Shown: positions 1-11,454 of the stretch, piece by piece
How positions within the stretch are numbered: position 1 is the stretch's first letter
Layout: the number at the start of each line of letters is the position of its first letter
NCBI GenBank assembly: GCA_036768485.1
Contig: JAVLUZ010000257.1
Location: 1,192,382-1,256,381, forward strand
Direction: 5' to 3'
Source: Mermis nigrescens
Taxonomy: Eukaryota > Nematoda > Enoplea > Mermithida > Mermithidae
Length of the DNA stretch: 64,000 nucleotides
Program-made: the position numbers and the translations under genes
Notes under the pieces: model-generated
Seen by the model: the letters and a program-made list of their open reading frames with translations, nothing else
What the model was told of the DNA's origin: nothing
Databases searched by the model: none

Positions 1-1070
1 CCTATAACACGTATGCACAAAATACTAGAGAACCAAAAATATTTTGAAGCAAGCAATATTACAAAAATCGGGTAAAAAGAACAATAAATTAATAATAAGG
101 ATACCCATACATGATCTTTGGGGTTAGGCCGGTTTTCATGCCCACAAAAATTTCCAAGTCAAAATTTTCGATTTTGCGAAAAAATCCTAGAAATATCTCA
201 TTTCAGCTTTGCTAGCTATCTTTTTGTTCAAAAGTGGCAGGTAACAATTTTTTGGACCTTCGAAAGATAGCCCTTTTCGACCATGTTTTGCTCGATTTGA
301 TTGAATTATTCTTGAATTACGCTTTTTTGTCATTAGAAAAAATTCTACTTTGAAAATTCTTTAAAGAATGTTTTTTCATGCAAATCTATCGTTTTTAAGA
401 ACAAAAATTTTCGAAAAATTTTTTTAGATATTTTTTGAAAAATATAAAAAATGTTTTTTTAAATATTTTTTTGGAAAATATAAAAAAATGTTTTTTTTAG
501 AAAAATTCCTTGAGCTCACCTCATTATTCCTGGGCTGTACACGTATGCGACATTGAATATTTTTAATATGCTGCTTGAATATTTTTGTTGTCGCGTTAAA
601 GTATTTTTCAACTCATTAATTTTTTCACCCTTTCCTTAATTTTTCAGCGCTATAAAAACTCACAAAGTAAAGAGATTGTTCACATTTTATAAAGTCTTCC
701 GATGTCTTACGACGAAATGGGTTTTTAATTTATAATGTTATCTTAAAGCAAAAAATTAGGATCAAATTTTCAAAGATGGATAAATCAGTAAATAATATGC
801 AAGCAATTCGCATTAAAAAATTTTAATTGTTCCTTGAATCATATTTTTTAATTTTAATTTGTGTGTACATATTTTATTTATAATTCTAATGATTTCAAAT
901 GATTCACATACTTTTTTAAACCACTCGAAGAAAAGGTCGAGAGGCCAATGAACCACCTGACAAAAGCTTAACCCGTTTCACGCATCTTTTCACTACTCAT
1001 TTTTTCTTTTTCATTTGTTGATTTTATGGCCGAAAGTTATTGCAAATTGCATATTATTTATCCTGCTGAC
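1..1070. other. AT-rich DNA left of the receptor exons
   Basis: A family C-like fragment at about 108-540 (CCATACATGATCTTTGGGG). The rest is AT-rich with no exon or structure I can support. Missing ligand-binding exons of the receptor were not found here. Confidence 0.6.
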
Positions 1071-1150
1071 TAAATTGGGCCTATGAAGGAAGGGGTGTGG
1101 TCCGCCCGACACACACCTGAGCGTGGGAGGTTGAGCGAGGGGGTTGTACC

Positions 1151-1378
1151 CATAGGTGGGCGGAACCAAAATTCTGGGGGTGGGGTGCAAGATTTTTCAA
1201 AGGTCAAAAAGGGCCTAAAAATAGTATTATGGCGAAAAAAACACCATTTTTTACCGTTTTTCATCGAGCACTATCCATTGGCATCAAAAAATTGCGAAAA
1301 ACAAAACATTCGAAAATTGAATTTCAAAGATTTGAACTCTGGGGGTTGCATACCCCCAACCCCCCATGCCCGGGTATG
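1151..1378 (+). mobile_element. Family A MITE (228 bp) with target duplication
   Basis: Starts CATAGGTGGGCGG and ends CCCGGGTATG. Flanks GTTGTACC and GTTTTACC agree at 7 of 8. The family core reads ACTATCCATTGGCATCAAAAA, with G-rich terminal thirds. Confidence 0.85.
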
Positions 1379-1590
1379 GTTTTACCTCCCAGAAGTTGAA
1401 AACCCCACAGTTTACTGCAGGCCCATTCAGAATTAGATGTTTAGTAACATTTGGGGCGATTTGACCCATCACGACCCTCCAGAATTCGGGTGCTGTCCTC
1501 CCTCGTATGCCCCTGCTCCCTTAAAGCCGCCGCAGTGCGCGCGTACGGTAAATAGTGACAAATTTTCAATTTTTCCGAAATTTGACCCAC

Positions 1591-1772
1591 CTCTTCGAAT
1601 GAAAGGAAATAGGCCGTTGTTATGAATTGCAAAAGTTTTCTATGTTCCTCGGTCACCGGGCCAACGTCTTCCATGCGCGCAATTTTGGAACAAGCGACTT
1701 GGATTCTCCGTCTTTCCCTATTGTCGTCGATGAGCTGACGTTTAGCCACGCGCTGATTGTCATTTAATACGA
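1591..1772 (-). CDS. thr: Thyroid-hormone-receptor-like nuclear receptor, hinge and start of ligand-binding domain
   Basis: The exon reads VLNDNQRVAKRQLIDDNRERRR, which is the carboxy-terminal extension and hinge that follows the DNA-binding domain in thyroid receptors. A helix-1-like stretch ending about FITTAYFLSFEE follows. The acceptor is ATTTTAG (AG at 1774-1773) and the donor is GAG then GTGGGT (1590-1589), phase 0. The phases of all three exons match. The remaining ligand-binding-domain exons should lie further left. I see none between 1 and 1590, where a family A MITE sits at 1151-1378, so the gene is probably cut by the window edge. Helix 1 matches known thyroid receptors only weakly, so the exact donor is less certain than the hinge. 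Confidence 0.85.
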
Positions 1773-2341
1773 CTAAAATACATTTTTCGACTTTTTTATC
1801 TAACAAAAAATGGGAAAAAAATAAAACGAAAGATAAATCTTGCAAAAGCACGTTGATAGCTAGAAATAAATGAATTAATAAAACTACTCGTAGATTCAAA
1901 ATTGAAATACACAATTATATACTAGTAAGCGGGGCCATACATACGGCGGTCGGCTGCCTCCTAGGCCAAAAATTCTTTTTCTGAAAGGTAAGACAATGCA
2001 CGGAAAAATGAACAAAAAAAGTATCTTATTGTCAAAAATCTTCAAATTTTCAGCACGCGTTGTATTTTCACACGTTTTGTCGCAAACGTGACCAAAAAAC
2101 GACATTTTTTACGGTAAGTTTAGAGAGAAAAATTAATAACTGTCCCGAGTTATTTATCGACATATTAACCATGCTTAAACTAGAAGCCTAAACTTATAAT
2201 CTTTTTAATTTTCGAATCTCAGTAGCCGAATGTTACGATAATCTACAGTTTAGGAAGTCAGAGCAACACTTTTTATATAAAACGTATTCATTTATTTATT
2301 TCAACGCGCTTTTACAAACGTAAGCTTTATCCAAATATTAC

Positions 2342-2483
2342 GGTCAATTGCCATTCCGACTTCGACGCACTTGCGAAAACGACATTGTTGGCACTGATTG
2401 CGAGACGACTTATCAATTGCGCAATTTTCGTTATCTTTGCATATATATTTGAAATTTTTTTGTATCGTTCTTCGGAAAAATCC
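2342..2483 (-). CDS. thr: Thyroid-hormone-receptor-like nuclear receptor, exon with second zinc finger
   Basis: This exon begins [10 protein letters not shown], completing the P-box (EGCKG) of an NR1-type receptor. Finger 2 follows with C-x5-C-x9-C-x2-C spacing (CKDNENC, then [12 protein letters not shown]) and then VGMAID. The acceptor is TATAG at 2488-2484. The donor is C then GTAATA at 2341, phase 1, and the next exon supplies TC to make Leu, giving GMAID-L-VLND, the usual thyroid-receptor continuation. The RTIQKN and RNQCQ.CRF.KC..VGMA signatures separate it from RAR, EcR and other NR1 groups. The 233-bp intron between this exon and the finger-1 exon holds an imperfect ATT/ATC trinucleotide tract. 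No ATG opens this frame, so it is visible only as an internal exon. Confidence 0.9.
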
Positions 2484-2532
2484 CTATAAACATTCGTTTG
2501 ACAAAAAATTACAATTGAAATTGCGACTGAAA

Positions 2533-2621
2533 AAATTCATTATTATTATTATTAGTATTATTATTACTACTACCACTACTATTATTATTAATATTACTAT
2601 TACTATCATTATCATTATCAA

Positions 2622-2658
<37 letters not shown>

Positions 2659-2660
2659 TA
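2533..2660. repeat. Imperfect ATT/ATC trinucleotide tract
   Basis: ATT units interrupted by ACT and ATC, in the intron between the two zinc-finger exons of the receptor gene. Confidence 0.9.
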
Positions 2661-2716
2661 TTATTTTGAAGAAAATTTGTATTATATCCGAAAAATAAAA
2701 TAAATCTCAAGAATAC

Positions 2717-2832
2717 CTTACAACCCTCACACGTCATGCATCGGTAATGAAAGCCAGTCGCTGCATCACCGCAAACTACGCAAAGCTCCGGTCCATTGCC
2801 GGTATCCATGTAACTTGGCATGTAGGTTTGCC
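2717..2832 (-). CDS. thr: Thyroid-hormone-receptor-like nuclear receptor, exon with first zinc finger
   Basis: Nuclear receptors of this family bind DNA through two four-cysteine zinc fingers and act as transcription factors in the nucleus. This exon encodes a short lead-in ([10 protein letters not shown], close to the YIPSYL lead-in of known thyroid receptors) and finger 1: [15 protein letters not shown] followed by MTCEGCK, with all four zinc cysteines and the first half of the P-box. It is bounded by an acceptor (TTTTTTAG, AG at 2834-2833) and a donor (AAG then GTATTC at 2716). The intron is phase 0 and splits the P-box between Lys and Gly, and the next exon resumes GFFRRT in frame. An ATG lies in the open frame at 2854, but the acceptor suggests an upstream exon that I could not find; the A/B domain is poorly conserved. 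Assignment to NR1A is by motif recall. Confidence 0.87.
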
Positions 2833-2854
2833 CTAAAAAATCTGGACCATACAT

Positions 2855-4100
2855 TTACAGTTTGGAGATTCTGGGGGAAGGGCACTAGCGAGCTCCAAAA
2901 CCTTCTTAGTGACTTTTTAGGCCTAAAATGGCAGATGCATGCGTCAAAAGACTACTTTCTAACATTCAAAACGATACAGCTTCTTTCTACAACATGTGAT
3001 GTGAAAAAAATCGAAAATCTAAATAAATTGAATAAAATGTGGTCAAAAATGAGTATTTTGAAATTGACGCATCTGACCCATCGGTAAAAATGCCAGAAGC
3101 CGCGCGTTTTCTATTTTTTTCTGAAATCTATAATTCTGGGAGTCAGCAACATTTCGTGGGGTAGTTTGCCATTTAAGACCCCAGGAAAAACGCAGTTAAA
3201 TATGTAGGGAAGAATATAGAAATTTTCGTTACTTTTTGCTAGCGAGACTGCGTCTAATACAAAATGCCTTACTATTCGTTGCTCCGATTGTGCTTTATAT
3301 TTCGTGAGTGCAACCACTTTTATTTTGCAAATCTATACAATTTGGACGTCAGAGCGCAGTAGACTGAATCTACAGAATTCTCAGTAGGCTCCTCAGGTTC
3401 TACTAAATCTCATTTATACAGTTTTTGTTTTATGTTTCGAAGCTGATAAACAGAGCGAGGTGAAAAATATGAAATATGGATTTAGATTCGAGTTCAATAA
3501 AACTTCAAATAAATAATTTATTTGAAACTTCTGGACTCGATTTTTGGATTCCGGGTGCTGCTGGCCCACAATGTCAGACTAAAAGTAAGCAGCACAGTAC
3601 ATTAGTCTTACGATTATGACAGCGATAGGTAATTTAGTAAAATATATTTAAAAGTAAAGTATACCCACAATTAATGAAGATTTCGGAAATATGGGGTTTC
3701 TGGTCATTCTGGAAATAAACATTCTTCTACGCTCCTTATAAGGAAAGAAGCCTGTTATGTGGGAGCTGATACTTTGCTGTACGTAATTTCGGCATATGCA
3801 CGTCACAGGGGGTGCCTACCTTGCCCAAAGACGATCGTCCCCATCTCCCGTCAAAAATTGTTAACCCATCCGATTTTTGGCAAGAATTTGCATTTTATTA
3901 TCTGGGTACTTTTCTGCCATTGATGGCTAAAAATTGAAGGTCAGTTGCCCTCTCCCCCAAATTGGCCCACTACCACTACTCAAAATTTCGAGCCCTCCTA
4001 AACCTGGTGTGATGTATAGATAGTCATATAGTAGATGGAGAATGTTCATCACGGTAGACAAAAACACATTGCGAGAACAATCTTACGCGAAACAGAGAGA
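2855..4100. other. Non-coding DNA upstream of receptor exons
   Basis: Expected to hold the receptor promoter or 5' exons, but nothing identifiable apart from short G-rich repeat fragments (2860-2900, 3930-4010). Confidence 0.5.
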
Positions 4101-4109
4101 AATTGTCAG

Positions 4110-4550
4110 TATGCATCGGACATGCGCAGCATGGGAATTATGGGGGGAGGGGAGGGGAGTCAAATTTCAAATTCTTCTGTTAGGACCAGAAATGGTGGAA
4201 ACGCGTCAAAAAATCGCATTTCGGCGTTTCTGACGCTGCAATATCTTTATATAGCACAAAAACATAAAATAATTTCGAAAAATTTGAAAAAAGTCGAACA
4301 CATTCAATAAAACATAGTTAAAACATGAGTGTGTGGCGCGGAGCGAGGAAAATTTGGCACTTTTGAGCAAATAGATACTTGAAAACGTTTAAAAAGCACA
4401 TTTTTTACGAAGATTCATGTTATTTTGGGATCGAAAAATTGAGAATTCTGGGAAGAGAGTGAAAAAATTTCCGGGAGGGGAAGGGGGTAGAAATTTTTCT
4501 GGGTTGAGGTGAAACCCCGCCCCCAAACCCAGATCAGGCATAATATGCAA
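4110..4550 (+). mobile_element. Family C MITE, diverged
   Basis: Same order as the 13.9-kb copy: a GCGCAGCATGGGAATTATGG start, GGCGTTTCTGACG, a decayed hairpin GGCGCGGAGCG, and a G-rich tail ending near CAGATCAGGC. No clear TSD. Confidence 0.7.
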
Positions 4551-7099
4551 GTGGTGCATAAGAATTAATTTTTCAACTATTCACCTCCGAGTGATGCACA
4601 CACTCTTGTCATAATTAAGACACAGCATCCGAATTTGTGTGGCCATCAGGTCTTACATATTTGAGCTACCATACTCATATATCGTACATGAATGATTCAA
4701 AAAAATATGTTACATGTTTGACGTCTGGGTCACACCACCCATTGTGGAGTAATTTGTGGAACATTGGTAAAATAATTCCAGACTATATAGCGAGTCTGTG
4801 TCAGCCAGCTCGTACATTTTGGCAAAGAGACATCAGATGTGTGGAGATGAAGAGAATAAAATAAGCCGCTCATTTTGGCAAGTATCCAAGTCCTACCGTT
4901 CGATCCCGCCAATAAATTTATTAAGAGACCTGCGCAATTAATAAACTGATGAAATTGAAACATGGACGTATTTATCGCATTTACTTCAGCAAAGTGGCTA
5001 AACAGATGCTTTTCACAGAGTCATGTGACTTTATCGAAAAAAATATTACCCGCATAAAAAATCTGGAGAACAATAAAAATTCTATGAGAACAGCGGAGTA
5101 AGGCATCAGTTTACCTTATTCAAAAAAACAAGCGGGTGTGAAACTGAAAATTTTATAGTGCATCTCTGGGCTTAAAAACGACGAAAGCGGTAGAACACCG
5201 TTGTTTGACGTTTCTGACGATGATTTTTCTTTTTAGAACATAATAAAACGAAAAAATTCGAGGAAAAAACGAGCGAAATGAGCAAAATCTGTGAAAAAAT
5301 TAGTAATGGCGCGAAGCGCCGAAAATTCGTCACATTTGAGCCAGAAGATCGCTAAAACGCTTAAGCAACACCTTTTAAACGATTTCATTGGAAAATAACG
5401 AAATGGGGAGTGAAAAATTTTCTGGGGGCAAGATCCTGAAAAGCATTTAAATTTTTCCTGATCAATACTCGAATTCCTTAAAAGAAAACCAAGCATTACA
5501 TTTTCCCGCCTTTATGGGAAACAAATGATTAAAAACTGGGCACTTTTGGGAGCAAGAGAGTAGACAATCACCCTATGGCATAAAAATCTATTCGCGAATG
5601 CTGTAAGCTAGTGAATTTACGGAATCAGGTGCACAAAGTCAGGGTCGACAGGAAGGGGGTAAAATCTCAGAAATCCAACACAGTAAATTTACCGTTCACG
5701 AATTTTTTGTTGTATAAACGAACAGAATGGTCAAAATAGCATATAAGACGTCTTTTTGTGGTAATTTCGCGTTTAAAAATTTTGACAGTTATCCTCAGCT
5801 GGGAGTAATACTCCCCTCACCCCCTATGTGCATGCATGGTATGATAGATAAGATTTTAGGAAAAATTTGACTCCCAACTATGCATTTACGAGCAAGGCGA
5901 AAATACTCAGGGGTTCGAAAATGTTTAAAGCTTAAATGGAATAAAACTGATATAAAACGAAAGTCGTTTTCGACATTTCTTATCAAATTGTATCCACTGA
6001 AATCTAAAAATTGCGAAATAGAAATTTTTTACAAAATTAAAAGGTCCAGAAAACCTTACACGGGAAGTTCAAATCACTCATCAGCGTGTGGCATCGACCA
6101 TTCGTTGAGGTCTGCTTGGTTAGCCGGGAGGTGAATTCGAGCGATTAACCCTTTTTAGTCAGTAAGTACATTAGAAATCTAGATCATAGATGCACAGCAT
6201 GGCCGGTCTGAGGGCTCAGCCGTCCTGATGAGGGCCATCCAGGGAACTTTGTTGAACCAAAATGGTCTTAAACGCTGCTACAAATACTAAAATAATTAAT
6301 TACATGCACTTTTGCAGAGAACCTTTTATTTTTTGATTTTCAACAACTTTTTTCACTTTTGCCTCATTTTCCCCAAAAAATTTTCTGTTTTTCATTTTGG
6401 GGGTCTAGACTCCAGAACTTCCCCAACACGCATATCAGATCTGAACTTCGACCGAATAACACATGTATTTCTGATACTTCCTGGAATCACTCCTATAGAA
6501 AACGTTAAATCTAAAATCAAGGTTTTCCAAAACAATCGGCTTCTTGAAGAGTGATTTAATAGTTGACATGTCGTCAGAGAATAGTCGGGCGCATTAAGAT
6601 ATAGATGTGTATTTTTGATGATTTTTGCCACTTCTATCACGATTTTTCAAACTTTTTCGGCATTTCGCGCTGTTTAGTATTCGACTCATTAATGACATTC
6701 ACTGGCCTTTTTGAACATCTTATTTTTACGTCAAAGTAGTAATTTTTTAAACAAAACAGAGACTTTGCAGTTGTCACAATGATTTCTTGAGTAAAGACAT
6801 ACTAATTAAAACAAAAAAAGGAAGCACTGTACATTAGCAGTAGTTCGCGATTTCTCATGGCGCTTTGTGCCGATTTTGGCACTAATTTTGCGAGTTTTTC
6901 GCAGAAAACTTCCGAAAATTCTATGAAAAAATCAAAAGGATAATCTTGGGGTAGGCCCCCTCCATCCGTAAGAAAATTTTAAATTCGCCACCGGGCAGAC
7001 AAACGAAAGTCCCTGATATACATGAGTGTCTTTACGCAATATTTTTGATAAACCCGTATTGTTGAATAAAAACACCTCAGTCAATTACGCAGTCCATAA
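4551..7099. other. AT-rich DNA with repeat fragments
   Basis: Scattered hairpin remnants (GGCGCGAAGCGCC at about 5309, GGCATTTCGCGCTG at about 6659, TGGCGCTTTGTGCC at about 6859) mark old MITEs. No gene seen. Confidence 0.5.
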
Positions 7100-7283
7100 A
7101 CGCAACGCCTAATCTATGTATCAATAAATAACCCGCGCGAGCGACGTTATTTATTACCCGCCCGTTCAAATTCGCCGAACCTGGCGGGCGAAGGCGCGGC
7201 TAGGCGCGAAACCTGGCAAAGTGCCAAAACGAATTACATCGTATTTACCAAAGACTATCTATCGTCTTACCTGACGCGACCAG
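7100..7283 (+). other. GC-rich island with open frames on both strands
   Basis: The plus strand is open from 7100 (after TAA) through TNYIVFTKDYLSSYLTRP to a donor-like CAG/GTGAAA at 7284. The minus strand across the same island has a consensus donor (CAG/GTAAGA near 7270) and an acceptor (TTTGCCAG near 7211), leading to a short terminal frame. Only one strand can be coding at each point, and I cannot decide which. A promoter between divergent genes is another reading. Confidence 0.2.
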
Positions 7284-7477
7284 GTGAAAAAACGGCCCAG
7301 CCGTACAGCGAAATCTCGCCCCAAAAAAGTCGTACACCTATGCGGGCAACACGCGTCTAGGTGGGTGACCCAGACGTCGATTATATAACGATGGATTATC
7401 GGACAATAATGTCTCGTTGGGTCAGTATATTATGCACTGTACGAACTTTATACCGTACTCGATGAACTTGCGTGCAG

Positions 7478-7578
7478 TCTTTTGCCTCAGATTAGGCGAA
7501 AAAGGCGCTGAGCCACAGTATTTCTTTAACATGACGGGCATACGGATGAGGATTATGGAAACAATGCGGGAGCAAAAG
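7478..7578 (+). CDS. Candidate internal exon of an unrecognised gene
   Basis: The acceptor GCGTGCAG (AG at 7476-7477) is followed by an open frame containing LGEKGAEPQYFFNMTG and MRIMETMREQK, ending AAAAG then GTGAAT at 7579, phase 0. A second acceptor (TTTTGCCTCAG, AG at 7489-7490) gives a shorter exon in the same frame. The segment sits in a GC-richer island and its codons look used, but I recognise no family. It could follow the open frame at 7100-7283, whose donor phase fits. Confidence 0.27.
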
Positions 7579-8189
7579 GTGAATAGTCGGAAAAAGGTTC
7601 TAACATACAACGGCTCTAAAGGATTAATGAGTTGATTCCGTAGTGCTACTGTCCAGAAAGTGCTACCGTTTTGCAGTATTTAAAAAACAACGGAAGGAAT
7701 ACAGTGGCGCAAAAAGAATCAATTGCATAAAAAATCCACTAGAATCGAATGGATAACAATTTATTTCGTTTTTAATTTTATTTCATTTTTAGGAACACGT
7801 ATTTTTTATTATTTGTAGCGCAAGAAAAAATTTTTGGATCACAAGAATCGTACAAAGTCTGAACTTTTGCGAAGTCCGTGTTGAAAGCTGTTCCGGCCAG
7901 AAAGAATCCGATAAATATTAGCACATCCCAAATCATTTTCATTATTCAAATTGCTAAATGTCTTAGGGCCGCATCCGGGCTTAAACCCTTTATTTGTTTT
8001 GATGATTTCATACGCCTTTCGGTGTGAATACAAAGTCGTAGAGAAAAAGAGGTTTTGCGACAAAGTCAGGTAAAAATTTTTAAGCATAAATTCTGAAGAT
8101 TGAAAATAATTAAATAAATGTTTTATTTAAAAAATATTCAAAAATTATTGAAAATATTGCTTGCAAATTATTAATTAAGAAGTTAAGGC

Positions 8190-8655
8190 TCTTATTAAGG
8201 GGCAGGGGGTAGGCGCCCCCCGAAATAAAACTTTTTTTTTGTTTGTCTGGGAAACATGAAAAATTCCTAAAGTGCGTCCAAAAGACCACCAAGATAGGCT
8301 TTTAGCGTACTTTTGAGCTAGTAAACGCAAAATTTTTCGGCGCTTCGCGCTGGATTTCTCGTTATTGTTCTTCTATATAAAACACAAAGATTAAATACAA
8401 AGACAGAAGCTGAGAAATTATTCGTCGACTAAGTAATGCGAAATCAGTTGTGCAATACTCCAAACAATAAATTTTTTTGTAGGAATATAAAATACAGCGA
8501 AAAAATCTTAGAATTAATAAATTTTCCTTCACCATTGTATGCAGCTCGCTGAGATCCGCTCAAAAATGCTTTTATTCTCGCCTATCGTTACTGAATCTCG
8601 AGATAAATGGACTCAAAATTTTCGGTACCCACAAAATAAACCTGGATACGGGCTT
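8190..8655 (-). mobile_element. Family H MITE
   Basis: A G-rich left part (GGGGGTAGGCGCCCCCC), a CGGCGCTTCGCGCTGGATT hairpin and the right end AACCTGGATACGGGCTTG. Homologous to 28140-28832. Confidence 0.7.
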
Positions 8656-8821
8656 GAAAAATTCAAAAATTGTTTGAAAATTCGGCATCCTATTTTGGAA
8701 TAATTTTTCTATGTTCGCTCGATCATGCATAAATAATAGTGAGTGTTTCGAAAAAAATAGTGAAATAGTGAATAAGTGACCCTTTTTTGATGATCTCACC
8801 GAGCTTAACCGAATAGACGGT

Positions 8822-9053
8822 CCCGTCTCGCTAGACCCACCGTCCCGCTTGACCCACCGTCCAGCTAGATCCACCGTACCACTAGACCCATTTTTCGTCC
8901 CGCTAGACCCACCGGCGGGACACCTCATTATGCACGTGGTCGTGGTGGGTCTAGCGAGACTTCCGGTGGGTCTAGCGGAACGAAAAAGTGGGTCTAGTGG
9001 GACGGTGGGTCTAGCGGGACGGTGGGTCTAGCGGGACGGTGGGTCAAGCGGGT
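8822..9053. repeat. Foldback palindrome built of 17-bp units
   Basis: The left arm has five units of GTCCCGCTAGACCCACC (variants). The right arm carries the reverse complement GGTGGGTCTAGCGGGAC six times. A TTTTTC/GAAAAA spacer sits at the same place in both arms. The unpaired centre is about 25 bp. Confidence 0.93.
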
Positions 9054-9568
9054 CACAATCGAATGGACATGCTTCAGGACATGCAGCTAGCGCCTCTCAT
9101 TTGAGCCAAAAGAGAGCAAGGACGAAATAATAGCTGCACTTTTCGTGTTTACACCTCGAGACTAAATAAATTTACGAATTTTTCTCTAAAACTTTTGCGC
9201 GTTTTTGATCAATCGACTACTGTTTATCCGATTAATGAGTCAAACAGCGAATTTGGGGAAGAACGGAATTCACAACTTTTCCAAAATTTTACACATTGAC
9301 ACAAATTTCGCCTTTAACGAACTAGGTGACCCCGCATCACATCTTTGTTGACCATTCTTCGTATAAAAAAATACAAAATATGAAAACGAGCACTAAATAT
9401 ATAACGACAAAATAAAAAAATAAAAATTTTAATTAAATAACATAAAATAAGAACGTCGTTCAATGAAACGTAGAATCAATGGCGATTCATTCCAAAAATT
9501 TTACAATTTGTTAAACAAATGTAAAAAAATTAGTGATAACTTTAGAATAATATTTGAAACATTTACCC

Positions 9569-9935
9569 TTGCTCTTTGGTCGACCCCGACCCGACGCTGA
9601 CAACATGATTCGATTCCCAAAATCGCCCAATTCCGCCGAAATCAAAAACTACGTACTCAATGCACGATTGACCGACGTTAAAAGTCCGGCGCGACCGCAG
9701 TAATGACTGCCCAGCATTGCGATGCCGCAATGGCCAAAAAATGACGCTTAATTGGCCCAGTCTAGCCAAAAAAACAAAAGGCAGTACCCGACCCGGTTCT
9801 TGGCAATTAGTCGTCGGTAGCGTGCATAACGATACAGCGTATGTAACACAGGATTTAACACGGGACACGTTCATGTCCATAAGTTGTATACGAGCAGTTC
9901 GCGAAATTGGTTCCTTCCAAAATTACGGGCAGTGA
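9569..9935 (+). pseudogene. Fibronectin type III-like domain fragment with frame breaks
   Basis: Three pieces in two or more frames resemble successive strands of an FN3 domain: TLALWS (Trp of strand B) near 9569-9586, SAEIKNYVLNARL (strand C) near 9636-9674, and GSWQLVV, VTQDLTRDTF and RAVREIG (strands C' to F) near 9788-9915. The order and spacing are those of FN3 domains in cell-adhesion or titin-like proteins. The reading frame breaks near 9585-9595 and again between 9680 and 9780. A short intron could explain the second break but the donor would be weak. The last frame ends in TGA at 9935. It could be a decayed exon, a sequence-error-laden exon, or chance. No neighbouring FN3 exons were found. 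Confidence 0.38.
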
Positions 9936-11454
9936 AGAATATATACCTAGTGCTTCTTAGTTGCCGATTGCACCTAAATAAAAAAGTTTATTGCGTGAAT
10001 ATTAATCTTGCTAAAAAAGTATAGAAAATGAGTTTCATCTTCTCCATTATTAAATTAAGTAGGCATGTATACCGTTGACGAAAATGTCCATGATTTTGAG
10101 AATTTTATTCAGCCTTTACTAGAGTATGCACCAACTGAACGGAGCCCTCATTTGCTTTCTGAAATTAACGGGATAGAAGGGGTGAAGCGGGGTTCGGGAA
10201 TTAACTAAATGGTTATTGGTATATAATAATTTTTTCTAATGAAGAAAGGCTAAAAAGCGTTGAATTTGGGGGCTCGAACAGTGCATAATTTATTTTGATT
10301 CATTTGTTACATAAATATTATTTATAATAATCTCATACCTTCTGACGATTTTCATCAGTTTTTGTGGTCATTCGCGTACTGGGAATGCATATGCAAATCA
10401 GTTATATTTAGGTGAATTTTGATTCGATTTTAAAAAGTATGGTTTTGCTACCGATCAGCTAGACTTCGGAACTATGTATATTTCACAGGGTAGTCCATAA
10501 AAAAGTAATAATTCTTGTTGCATTAAACATGTTGCAAAACTGTTAGTATTTTCAGAAAGCACACACTCTAGAGCAACAAAATTGCAAGATTTCATTAAGT
10601 CACTTTTGTTGTACAGTGTTTGGTTCACAGTTCTTTCAACATATTTTTTAATAGGTTACAACAAAAAATAGTAAGTAGGACGGTTACTTAGTAAATCTCT
10701 GCTTGAAACGTCAATATAAATCAATTCTGTTTAAATAGCCATTAAAGCATCTTTACACTATAGTTTAATGCTCTTAGTTTCACAATTGTCAATTTTATTC
10801 TTCGTTTTACTCAAGTTTTTTGAGTTTCTCATCATGCTACACTTTAATTGTGTTTGTATTCAATAAAAACTTGGATTTACAAAAATGCGTCACACGAGAT
10901 GAATTTTAGCAATCAGAAACCGAAAGTTCAAGGTTTTGTGGTCTAGATTTGTTCTATTAAATGATTTAAGTCGAATCGCTCTAAGTTAGACATAAAAAAT
11001 TTATTATGAAGAGTTTATGTACCCTATTCGGGGATAGTTATCAAAATTTTTGTTGGTAACTTTCTGAAAAACCGATATTCAGAAAAATGTAAACTTAAAA
11101 CTGACTATGGCAAAGGCAACTCAACGAAACTTCCTAATTCTGTAGCCCTGTATTTGTCCTCTCAAAAACCATCAATAGTTTGTCAACGCATTCAATGAAG
11201 CAATATTTATGATTAAAACAATGGAGTACCCTTTTTTATAGGCCACCCTACATATGTTGAGATATGCAGGCGAAATCTGAAAAGGTTGATTTCAGAAATT
11301 TTTGACGGGTACACGTGAATGTCGCAAATTCTCTCTCACTCCTTCTCTCTCTCTCCTCCCAACAGCTTTCTGATTCGTGGTTTTATAATGTAGTTCACTT
11401 GCAGCTTTCATGTTAGTCGCCTTTTATTACCGCGCTTGGATTAGGTATCGTAGG
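9936..11454. other. AT-rich DNA without features
   Basis: Only a CT-rich run (TCTCTCACTCCTTCTCTCTC, about 11329-11360) stands out. Confidence 0.5.

Noticed and set aside
4730..4963. Overlapping 75-77 codon frames on both strands, and a GTTCGATCC B-box-like word at about 4898
   Set aside because: No A box or cloverleaf pairs with the B-box word, and neither frame has a domain or splice context.
6217..6260. Hammerhead-ribozyme-like CTGATGAG followed by GGAAC
   Set aside because: The required CGAAA box is absent (AGGGAAC instead) and stem II does not pair, so the match is probably chance.
8572..9031. Open frames across the 17-bp palindrome
   Set aside because: They are read-through of the GGTGGGTCTAGCGGGAC repeat on both strands.
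8825..9053. CRISPR-like array
   Set aside because: Units are contiguous without unique spacers, in inverted halves, in an animal genome.
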